NCBI GenBank assembly: GCA_910578885.1
Contig: CAJTSH010000065.1
Location: 1 to 12,019, forward strand
Direction of reading: 5' to 3'
Source of the DNA: an uncultured Lachnospiraceae bacterium
GTDB lineage: Bacteria > Bacillota > Clostridia > Lachnospirales > Lachnospiraceae
Length of the DNA stretch: 12,019 bases
Position 1 is the first letter of the stretch. Every line of letters starts with the position of its first letter. Positions 6,645 to 12,019 of the stretch are shown here, piece by piece. The notes below the pieces were generated by a model. It saw nothing but the letters and a program-made list of their open reading frames with translations. It made no database searches and had not been told where the DNA came from. A program made the position numbers and the translations under genes.

Positions 6645-9600
6645 ATGACAATATGTGAGAATACTCTGGAACAAGTTATAATTTCGGAGCTTCAGCAAAA
6701 AGGATATAAAAGTTTATATGGTCCTGATATTGACAGAGATTATCATGAAGTCATTTTGCAGGATCACTTTGAAGAATCTATCTATAGGATTAATCCTGGA
6801 ATTAATGAAGGAATTATTGCAGAAACTTACAAAACCATAAAGGATTTTGGTTTATTGAGATTAGAGGATATGAATGCGGCTTTTCATAAATATTTGATTG
6901 AGGGCGTTCCCGTCAATTATCGTGTGAATGGAGAGCTGCGTATTTATACGGTAAAGCTAATGGATTTTGCAGATCCGGAGAGGAATGAATTTCATGTTGT
7001 CAATCAATATACCGTGATTGAGTATAAGAACAAGCGGCCGGATGTTTTGGTATTTGTGAATGGTATTCCGTTGGTATTGTTTGAACTGAAAAATATTACG
7101 AATGAAGAGACTACGATTGAAAACGCATATAAGCAGGTCAAAAACTACCAAATGGATATTCCGTCTTTGTTTTATTATAATGCTTTCAATGTAATTAGTG
7201 ACGGTTTGGACACCCGCATGGGGACAATCACGTCTGATTTTACCCGTTATATGGTGTGGAAATCGGAAAATGGGGAAAAACCGGAAGAGGGAGGACTTAA
7301 TTATTTTTCGGTTCTTTTGAATGGTGTATTTCCGAAGGCAAGGCTTTTGGATTTGATACGGAATTTTATTGTTTTCCAGAATAGTAAGGGCAGGACAATC
7401 AAAATTATTGCCGGGTATCATCAGTATTTTGCGGTGAGAAAAGCAGTGGAGCGTACAAGGAATGCCCTGGAGGAACACAGCAGGAAGGTCGGGGTAGTGT
7501 GGCATACCCAGGGCAGTGGGAAGAGTCTGTCCATGGTGTTCTATACAGGCTGTATCGTCAGCGATCCGGAATTTAATAATCCTACTATTGTAGTGTTGAC
7601 AGATAGGAATGATCTGGATAACCAGCTTTTTGACACGTTTTGTTCCAGTTCTAAGCTGCTGCTGCGGCAGACACCGAAGCAGGCAAGAAGCCGGGAGCAT
7701 CTGAAAGAGTTGTTACGGGTAAAGGCTGGGGGCATTATTTTTACCACGATTCAGAAATTTGAGGAAAGCAGTGAAGTATTGAGTGAGCGGAGCAATATTA
7801 TATTCATGGCAGATGAGGCGCACCGTTCTCAATATGGTCTGGATGGGAAACTTGACAGGGAAACAGGCGAGTGGAAATATGGCATGGCAAAGTATATGAG
7901 GGATTCTTTGCCGAACGCCACATTTATTGGATTTACCGGGACACCTATTGATTTTGATGACAGGTCAACGGTGGAGGTCTTTGGGGAATATATTGATATT
8001 TATGATATGACGCAGGCGGTAGAGGATGGGGCAACGGTTCCGATTTATTATGAAAATCGTACTGCGAAGATAAAGCTGAATGAAGAGCTGCTGAAAAAGA
8101 TAGATGCGGAATATGAAAAAATGGCAGGTGAGGCGTCAGAGACGGCGATTGAAAAATCAAAGTCAGACTTGTCTACCATTGAAGCAATCATAGGTTCTAA
8201 GGAAAGGCTGTCTCTTTTGGCGGATGATATGATTACCCACTATGAAGACAGACAGTATGTGCTTACGGGCAAAGCTATGATTGTGTGTATGAGTCGGCGG
8301 ATTGCCATCAATCTTTATCGGATTATTCTGGAAAAGCGGCCGGAATGGAAACAGAAGGTGAAGGTGGTTTTGACATCCAGCAATCAAGATGATGAGGACT
8401 GGCATGATATTATTGGGAACAAAGCGTACCGGGATGGTCTTATGCTGGAATTTAAGGATGATACCAGTGAGTTTAAAATTGCAATTGTGGTGGATATGTG
8501 GCTGACGGGTTTTGATGTTCCATCTATGGCGACTATGTATATTGATAAGCCGATGAAGGGGCATAATCTGATGCAGGCAATCGCCCGTGTCAATCGTGTG
8601 TATCAGGATAAAGAGGCGGGATTGATTGTTGATTACATAGGTATGGCGGCAGAGTTGAAAAGTGCATTAAGCCAGTATACTAAGCGTGACCAGGACAAAA
8701 TCCCTGATTTGGGACAAGCATTGTCCATAGCAATAGAGAAGCTGGAAATTATGCGGGATATGTTCTACGGATTTGATTATTCTGATTTTTTTGGAGTAGA
8801 CGATTCGGTGCGTCTTGCTGTGATAGCAAACGGGGTTAATTTTGCACTTGGGATGGAAGAGGATGAACAGAAAAGTTTTATCCGGGAGGCTACAGCCCTT
8901 AGTCAGGCGGAAACGCTTTGCCGGAGTATGCTTGATGCCAATATAAAGCAGGAAATTGAATTTTTTAAATGTGTGAAGGCTGGAATCTGCAAGACTGCGG
9001 GACGGATGGGAATTACGACAAATGAGATAAACGCAAGGATTATGAAATTGCTGGAACAGGCGATTGAGCAGGATGGCGTTTATAATATCTTTGCAGAGGC
9101 GGGGAAAAAGAATCCGGAGATTTCGATTTTGTCAGAGGAATATATGGAGAAAATCCGCAGGATGAAGCACAAGAATATTGCCGCGGAGATGCTGCGCAAA
9201 CTCTTGGAGGATAATATCCGTGTATTTGCAAGGACTGGGGTTGTGAAGTCACAGCTCTTTTCGGAGAAGATGCAGAAATTATTAAAGATGTACAATAACA
9301 GACTGATTACCAGTGCGGAGGTGATTGAGGAATTATTGAATCTGTCAAAAGAGATGACAGAGGCTTATAAGGCTGGGGATGAAAAGGGATTGTCTGTGGA
9401 AGAACTGGCTTTTTATGATGCGTTGGTGGCAGATCCAGAAGTTCTTAGAAAGATGCAGGATAAGGTTTTGATTGAAATGGCGCAGGAATTGACGGAATTG
9501 ATTCGCAGGAGCAGGACGGTTGACTGGGATAAGAAGGAGTCTGCCCGCGCTTATATGAGGACGCAGGTGAAGCATCTTTTGAGGAAATATAAGTATCCGC

Positions 9601-9761
9601 CGGAGAAGGCCAAAGGTGCTGTTGATATTGTGATAAAACAGGCGGAACTGATGAGCGGCAATATAAAGCCGAGGGCTGCGGTTTATGATTTTCAGCCAAG
9701 AACAGAGCTTTCTATGGTGGCGGAAGATTCAGTGCCATATGGTGAGAAACCAAAAACGTGA
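6645..9761 (+). CDS. hsdR: Type I restriction-modification motor and endonuclease subunit (HsdR)
   Basis: A 1038-residue restriction subunit, full length for the family. It joins the HsdM-HsdS methylase, uses ATP to pull in unmethylated DNA, and cuts it away from the recognition site. The N-terminal PD-(D/E)XK nuclease has RPD (D133) and FELK (E147, K149). The motor has Walker A HTQGSGKS (287-294), DEAH (390-393), TGTP (431-434) and motif VI QAIARVNRVY (644-653). A helical C-terminal region that docks on HsdM-HsdS follows. The phrase GYHQYFAVRKA just before the motor is typical of EcoR124-like type IC enzymes. The start is set by AGGA (6631-6634), ten bases before the ATG; the nearby ATG at 6640 opens only a two-codon frame. 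It is separated from hsdM and hsdS by the two small genes and a terminator, so expression can be set apart from the methylase. It is more GC-rich than the small genes before it. Confidence 0.96.
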   Translation: MTICENTLEQVIISELQQKGYKSLYGPDIDRDYHEVILQDHFEESIYRINPGINEGIIAETYKTIKDFGLLRLEDMNAAFHKYLIEGVPVNYRVNGELRIYTVKLMDFADPERNEFHVVNQYTVIEYKNKRPDVLVFVNGIPLVLFELKNITNEETTIENAYKQVKNYQMDIPSLFYYNAFNVISDGLDTRMGTITSDFTRYMVWKSENGEKPEEGGLNYFSVLLNGVFPKARLLDLIRNFIVFQNSKGRTIKIIAGYHQYFAVRKAVERTRNALEEHSRKVGVVWHTQGSGKSLSMVFYTGCIVSDPEFNNPTIVVLTDRNDLDNQLFDTFCSSSKLLLRQTPKQARSREHLKELLRVKAGGIIFTTIQKFEESSEVLSERSNIIFMADEAHRSQYGLDGKLDRETGEWKYGMAKYMRDSLPNATFIGFTGTPIDFDDRSTVEVFGEYIDIYDMTQAVEDGATVPIYYENRTAKIKLNEELLKKIDAEYEKMAGEASETAIEKSKSDLSTIEAIIGSKERLSLLADDMITHYEDRQYVLTGKAMIVCMSRRIAINLYRIILEKRPEWKQKVKVVLTSSNQDDEDWHDIIGNKAYRDGLMLEFKDDTSEFKIAIVVDMWLTGFDVPSMATMYIDKPMKGHNLMQAIARVNRVYQDKEAGLIVDYIGMAAELKSALSQYTKRDQDKIPDLGQALSIAIEKLEIMRDMFYGFDYSDFFGVDDSVRLAVIANGVNFALGMEEDEQKSFIREATALSQAETLCRSMLDANIKQEIEFFKCVKAGICKTAGRMGITTNEINARIMKLLEQAIEQDGVYNIFAEAGKKNPEISILSEEYMEKIRRMKHKNIAAEMLRKLLEDNIRVFARTGVVKSQLFSEKMQKLLKMYNNRLITSAEVIEELLNLSKEMTEAYKAGDEKGLSVEELAFYDALVADPEVLRKMQDKVLIEMAQELTELIRRSRTVDWDKKESARAYMRTQVKHLLRKYKYPPEKAKGAVDIVIKQAELMSGNIKPRAAVYDFQPRTELSMVAEDSVPYGEKPKT

Positions 9762-9810
9762 GCTGTGTTAAAGGGGGAGATAAGAAGAATATAGGGATGT
9801 CAGGGAGGAG

Positions 9811-9839
9811 CAGTCAGGTTATTCTGGCTGTTTTTCTTT
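9811..9839 (+). terminator. Rho-independent terminator after hsdR
   Basis: CAGTCAG (9811-9817) pairs with CTGGCTG (9824-9830), with one G-T pair. The loop is about six bases, and TTTTTCTTT follows. It lies 50 bases after the hsdR stop and closes the defence block. Confidence 0.75.
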
Positions 9840-10177
9840 GAGCCGTTTTATGTTCATGATTATGAGTTGTTTTTTGGGGAAGACTTTAGATACATGGTAG
9901 ATTATGGAAAGTGGGATTGCGTCGTAGAAGACAGGTCCAGGGCAGATTGCATTAGTACATGAAAAGTCATGAATACGAGCGGTGCTGCCAGGAAGGAGAG
10001 ACGATGCCTGACCCTTTGCTTTCATCATCCGGAAAAGGGCTGGTGAGCATACGAATAATCGCCAATGAAAAAAGCAGTGTTGTGTTTTTGAAGTTTTGTT
10101 TTGAATGGCACAGTATAGTTAAGAATCGAATAATGTTTCCGCCGGGGCGTTACCCGTGTGGAGAGATGTGTTTTGAA
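9840..10177. other. Non-coding stretch between the defence block and the sigma-like gene
   Basis: No reading frame here is convincing. A minus-strand frame (9819-10028) has no ribosome binding site at its ATG and its stop lies inside the hsdR terminator hairpin. A plus-strand frame from 10004 has a fair AGGAGAG site but runs through a strong terminator and into the sigma-like gene out of frame. TATAGT at 10114-10119 resembles a -10 box but lacks a good -35 box. A short hairpin (CGGG/CCCG) lies near 10143-10156. The junction between the AT-rich cargo and the GC-rich host element is probably in or near this stretch. Confidence 0.5.
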
Positions 10178-10219
10178 GACCGTAAGAGGCTGGATTTCGG
10201 CTTTTTGCGGTCTTTTTTT
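10178..10219 (+). terminator. Strong Rho-independent terminator without a gene before it
   Basis: GACCGTAAGAGGC (10178-10190) pairs with GCTTTTTGCGGTC (10200-10212), giving a 13-bp stem with some G-T pairs, then seven T (10213-10219). It lies 64 bases before the sigma-like gene. No gene ends just upstream, so it may end a small RNA or an attenuated leader. Confidence 0.75.
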
Positions 10220-10238
10220 GTGTTTGAAGGAGTGGCAG

Positions 10239-10283
10239 CCGGTTTTTCCTGGCTTTACCGCGGGGTAAAGGAAGGGAAGCCGG
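10239..10283 (+). promoter_or_regulatory. Predicted hairpin hiding the Shine-Dalgarno of the sigma-like gene
   Basis: CCGGTTTTTC (10239-10248) can pair over ten bases with GGGAAGCCGG (10274-10283), with three G-T pairs. Nested inside is a perfect seven-base stem, CTTTACC (10253-10259) with GGTAAAG (10264-10270), around a GCGG loop. The purine-rich Shine-Dalgarno region (GGAAGGG, 10270-10276) is largely enclosed, and the stem ends right at the ATG (10284). This suggests translational control. It was read by eye and not folded by a program. Confidence 0.4.
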
Positions 10284-10736
10284 ATGGCAAAACGGAGAAT
10301 CAAGATTCAGTCAGGAAAGGAAGAGATATGGATGGAGGTCACGGAGGAAGAGTACCAGAGGTATTTCCGCCCATGGTGGAGGCAGAAGAAGAGGGAGCAG
10401 AGGAACCGGGAGGCGATGGAGGAAAAGGGGTATACGGAGGAGTCTTATGAGGCGTGGAGGGACGTTGCGGCGGAGGATATGGGGGTTGCGGATACGGGGC
10501 AGCCGGACATGGATGAGTTGCTGGAGAAGGAGATGTTGTTGGGGATATTGGAGGAAGCGCTGGATTCCCTGATGCCGGAAGAGCGGGAGCTGGCTTTGAA
10601 GGTGTTCGGGGAGCAGGTGCCGGTGAGCGAGTTTGCGAAGGAGCGGGGGGAGCCCAGGACAACGGTGTCTTCCCGGAAGGTTTCGGTGCTGGGGAAGCTG
10701 CGGGCGTATTTCCGGGGGAAGGGGCTGGATGTATGA
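10284..10736 (+). CDS. Sigma-70 region 4-like helix-turn-helix regulator of a mobile element
   Basis: A 150-residue protein of the small sigma-factor-like regulators found in conjugative and phage-like elements of gut Clostridia. The N-terminal part has a short beta-rich stretch (KRRIKIQSGKEEIWMEVTEEEYQRY) and then a charged helix (WRQKKREQRNREAMEEK, about 32-48). An acidic linker follows (about 60-82). The C-terminal part (about 85-143) resembles sigma region 4: LDSLMPEERELALKVF, a helix-turn-helix around VSEFAKERGEPRTTVSSRK, and VLGKLRAYF. No region 2 is visible, so it is either a regulator or a reduced sigma factor. The GGAAGGG site before the ATG lies in a predicted hairpin. GC-rich codon use differs sharply from the defence block. 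It heads the array of accessory genes to its right and may control the host element. Confidence 0.75.
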   Translation: MAKRRIKIQSGKEEIWMEVTEEEYQRYFRPWWRQKKREQRNREAMEEKGYTEESYEAWRDVAAEDMGVADTGQPDMDELLEKEMLLGILEEALDSLMPEERELALKVFGEQVPVSEFAKERGEPRTTVSSRKVSVLGKLRAYFRGKGLDV

Positions 10737-10750
10737 TTGTGCATGGACGG

Positions 10751-10787
10751 TTCGACAAAAGGGGCGCTGGTTTGTCGAATGGTTTTT
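10751..10787 (+). repeat. Perfect 9-bp inverted repeat after the sigma-like gene (terminator or operator)
   Basis: TTCGACAAA (10751-10759) and TTTGTCGAA (10771-10779) are exact reverse complements around an 11-base loop. TGGTTTTT follows, so this may be a weak terminator of the sigma-like gene, which stops 14 bases earlier. As a dyad it could also be a binding site for a regulator. Confidence 0.5.
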
Positions 10788-10842
10788 GAAAAAGTTTTGA
10801 AAATCGTTCGTCACATTTGAAAAAAGTGTCATTACGAGAAGT

Positions 10843-10866
10843 AGAGGGGTAAGTTTTACTGCCTCT
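10843..10866 (+). promoter_or_regulatory. Small imperfect hairpin in the leader of the accessory array
   Basis: AGAGG (10843-10847) pairs with CCTCT (10862-10866), and GTAA (10849-10852) with TTAC (10856-10859). It lies just before the GGAGGAAGGAGG ribosome binding stretch of the next gene. The whole 10737-10895 leader is AT-rich compared with its neighbours and contains three TTTGAAAA-like repeats (about 10783-10823). It probably holds the promoter of the array, but I cannot assign boxes. Confidence 0.3.
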
Positions 10867-10895
10867 CAAATTATGGAGGAAGGAGGCCGGGATTT

Positions 10896-11054
10896 ATGGA
10901 AAATTCGCAGGAGTTGATTGGGGTTCTGCAGGCGATCAGCATTGTGGCTAAGAGCCTGGCGGTGAAGCTGATGAAGATTGACCGGGAGATCCGTGCGTAT
11001 GAGTCCGCCAGGGAAGGGACCTGGGGCAGAAGGAAAATGAAGAAAGGGAAGTGA
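10896..11054 (+). CDS. Small 52-residue protein of unknown function
   Basis: A short gene, ATG at 10896 and TGA at 11052-11054, with an excellent AGGAGG site about ten bases upstream and GC-rich codon use like its neighbours. The first 30 residues form a hydrophobic to amphipathic helix (ELIGVLQAISIVAKSLAVKL), followed by a basic tail (GRRKMKKGK). It is not hydrophobic enough to be a clear membrane segment. It ends four bases before the next ATG, so it is the first gene of a tightly packed array. No family is recognised. Small proteins of this style often precede deoxyribosyltransferase-like genes in elements of gut Clostridia. Confidence 0.65.
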   Translation: MENSQELIGVLQAISIVAKSLAVKLMKIDREIRAYESAREGTWGRRKMKKGK

Positions 11055-11058
11055 TGGT

Positions 11059-11433
11059 ATGGCTGAAAGGAAAAAGGTGTTTATCTGCAGCCCTTTCCGT
11101 GGGGACATGGAGGGGAATGCGAGGAGGGCGGCCGGGTACTGCCGGGCGGCCTGTGAGAGAGGGTTCCTGCCGGTTGCGCCGCATCTTCTGTTCCCGCAGT
11201 TTCTGAATGAGGGGATTGAGGCGGAGCGGCAGGCGGGGCTTGCCATGGGGCTGGAGCTGCTCCTGTGCTGTGACGAGATGTGGGTTTTCGGGGAGGCCAC
11301 GGAAGGGATGGCTTCGGAGATCGCTTTTGCCGCAGAGCATGGGGTTGAGGTGAGGTTCATGGAGCCGGAAGGCATGGAAGGAGGGAGCGGGCATGGAGAT
11401 GGTGCTGGTTTTGACGCATCTGACGGGGAGTGA
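11059..11433 (+). CDS. DUF4406/DUF7768-type protein, nucleoside 2-deoxyribosyltransferase-like fold
   Basis: A 124-residue protein with the Rossmann-like pattern of DUF4406-type proteins, distant relatives of nucleoside 2-deoxyribosyltransferases. Visible landmarks are VFICSPFRGD (7-16), the helix with YC (27-28), PVAPHLLFPQFL (38-49), E56 in the EAER turn, the core strand CDEMWVFG (71-78) and GMASEI (83-88). The domain ends near residue 102. The last 20 residues (rich in Gly, Asp, Glu) largely coincide with the start of the next gene read in another frame and are probably a non-conserved tail. The substrate is unknown. A role in nucleotide metabolism or modification for the element is inferred from the fold. 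It overlaps the next gene by 41 nt. Confidence 0.75.
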   Translation: MAERKKVFICSPFRGDMEGNARRAAGYCRAACERGFLPVAPHLLFPQFLNEGIEAERQAGLAMGLELLLCCDEMWVFGEATEGMASEIAFAAEHGVEVRFMEPEGMEGGSGHGDGAGFDASDGE

Positions 11434-11776
11434 GGAGCTGGACCGGCAGAGGGCGGAGGAATACTGCCGGTATGCGGCCCATAAGGGGAAGATCCCGGTG
11501 AGCCCGTTCCTTTGTTTCCACGGGATTTTCAAGGATGAGCTTGGGAGCGCTGTGGAGGGGATTCTGGTCTCCAGGCTGATGGAGAAGGCGGACGGGATCT
11601 GGGTGTTCGGCTTTGAGCGGGGCGAGCGGCGCAGGCTGATGGAGGCGGAGGTACGGAAAAGGTACGGGGAGAAGGCGCAGTATTTCAGCCGCCCGGAGAT
11701 TGGGAAGGAGATGCTGGTGTGCGCCATGTACTCCGAGGAACTGATAGAACGATTGGAAGATATGGAGGGATTGTAA
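11393..11776 (+). CDS. Diverged second DUF4406-like protein
   Basis: A 127-residue protein that aligns by eye with its upstream neighbour: VLVLTHLTG against VFICSPFRG, EEYCRYAAHKGKIPVSPFLCF against GYCRAACERGFLPVAPHLLF, and KADGIWVFG against CCDEMWVFG. It lacks the SPFRG signature and the GMASEI turn, so substrate binding has probably changed or been lost. It has an extra C-terminal region (about 95-127) with a helix SEELIERLEDM. The start at 11393 has AAGGAGGG seven bases upstream (11378-11385), inside the previous gene. The tandem arrangement suggests duplication followed by divergence, perhaps as a heteromer. Function unknown. Confidence 0.7.
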   Translation: MEMVLVLTHLTGSEELDRQRAEEYCRYAAHKGKIPVSPFLCFHGIFKDELGSAVEGILVSRLMEKADGIWVFGFERGERRRLMEAEVRKRYGEKAQYFSRPEIGKEMLVCAMYSEELIERLEDMEGL

Positions 11777-11777
11777 G

Positions 11778-12019
11778 ATGGAAAGTGAATTGTTGAGGAT
11801 CGCGGACGGGTTTTCCATGGTGGCGGACGGGCTTAGGGGGCTTGCCGGTATGGAGTGGAACGGTGCCGTGGGTACGGCGGAGAAGGATACGGCTGTGACG
11901 GCGGATGGCGTTGCCGTGGATGGAGCAGGGAAAGCGGAAGCGGCCGGGGATGCCGTGGAGATTGTGGAGACTGGTGCTGCGGAGGCCGGGGATTCTGGTT
12001 CCGGGAAGGGGCAGAAGGC
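11778..12019 (+). CDS. Ala/Gly-rich protein of unknown function (5' part, cut by window end)
   Basis: The frame opens at ATG 11778, one base after the previous stop, with GGAGGG seven bases upstream, and stays open for 80 codons to the window edge. The first 25 residues form an amphipathic helix (ELLRIADGFSMVADGLRGLA). The rest is low-complexity, rich in Ala, Gly, Val, Asp and Glu, and probably a flexible linker to a C-terminal part outside the window. Such a layout (short helix, linker, small C-terminal domain) occurs in small accessory proteins of Clostridia elements, but I cannot assign a family. It belongs to the same packed array as the three genes before it. Confidence 0.6.
   Translation, partial: MESELLRIADGFSMVADGLRGLAGMEWNGAVGTAEKDTAVTADGVAVDGAGKAEAAGDAVEIVETGAAEAGDSGSGKGQK

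Noticed and set aside
6957..7700. 247-codon minus-strand reading frame inside hsdR
   Set aside because: It lies opposite the nuclease and Walker A parts of an intact HsdR and resembles no family.
9819..10028. 69-codon minus-strand reading frame after hsdR
   Set aside because: The ATG has no ribosome binding site and the stop lies in the hsdR terminator hairpin. The C-terminal half looks somewhat protein-like and could be a remnant, but there is no recognisable family to support it.
9959..10450. 163-codon plus-strand reading frame, with an internal ATG at 10004 that has a fair ribosome binding site
   Set aside because: It runs through the strong terminator at 10178-10219 and overlaps the well-supported sigma-like gene in another frame. 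Its later part is the Gly/Glu-rich shadow of that gene.
10311..10869. Long Pro/Ser/Leu-rich minus-strand frames opposite the sigma-like gene
   Set aside because: Typical shadows of a GC-rich, G-biased coding strand, with no ribosome binding sites and unlikely protein composition.
10866..11818. Long minus-strand frames opposite the DUF4406-like genes
   Set aside because: Shadow frames. The plus-strand genes have clear ribosome binding sites, family landmarks and tight packing.
1..12019. CRISPR array, tRNA, rRNA, insertion sequence or transposase
   Set aside because: I saw no regularly spaced repeats, no cloverleaf-like sequence and no transposase or integrase reading frame in the window.

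Overview
The window looks like part of a mobile element from a low-to-mid GC Firmicute, most likely a gut Clostridia/Lachnospiraceae species. This is inferred from strong AGGAGG-type ribosome binding sites, gene style and the accessory protein families; no rRNA or housekeeping gene confirms it. Every clearly supported gene is on the + strand. Base composition changes sharply along the window. One hand-counted 60-base line is about 25% GC in the helicase gene, about 40-53% in hsdR and about 72% in the right-hand genes. This suggests an AT-rich defence cargo block sitting in a GC-rich element.

Left edge (1-378): the GC3-rich 3' end of an unrecognised gene stops at 136. An AT-rich regulatory stretch follows. 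It holds a strong sigma-A-like promoter (TTGACA-N16-TATAAC), a perfect 13-bp inverted repeat followed by four T, a second promoter (TTGCAT-N16-TATAAT), and a small palindrome just before the first cargo gene.

Defence block (379-9761): first comes an 844-residue SF2 helicase whose C-terminus carries a PD-(D/E)XK-like nuclease signature. Next is a type I restriction-modification system, hsdM and hsdS overlapping by 11 nt. Two small unrecognised genes follow, a two-helix membrane protein and a 109-residue soluble protein, coupled by an ATGA overlap. hsdR comes last, with its own 157-base leader. A predicted Rho-independent terminator at the end of the second small gene probably separates hsdR transcription from the hsdM-hsdS-cargo operon. 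HsdM2-HsdS would methylate adenines at the recognition site and HsdR would add translocation and cleavage. The placement of the small genes between hsdS and hsdR recalls prrC, which sits inside a type I locus as a back-up anti-phage device, but these proteins do not resemble PrrC.

Right part (9762-12019): about 520 bases without a convincing gene contain two clear terminators. A GC-rich operon-like array follows: a sigma-70 region-4-like regulator whose Shine-Dalgarno lies inside a predicted hairpin, a leader with an inverted repeat, a 52-residue small protein, two tandem diverged DUF4406/deoxyribosyltransferase-like proteins, and the start of an Ala/Gly-rich protein cut by the window end. 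This array is typical of conjugative or phage-like elements of gut Clostridia.

The best candidates for something undescribed are the two-gene cargo between hsdS and hsdR and the helicase-nuclease fusion upstream of hsdM.
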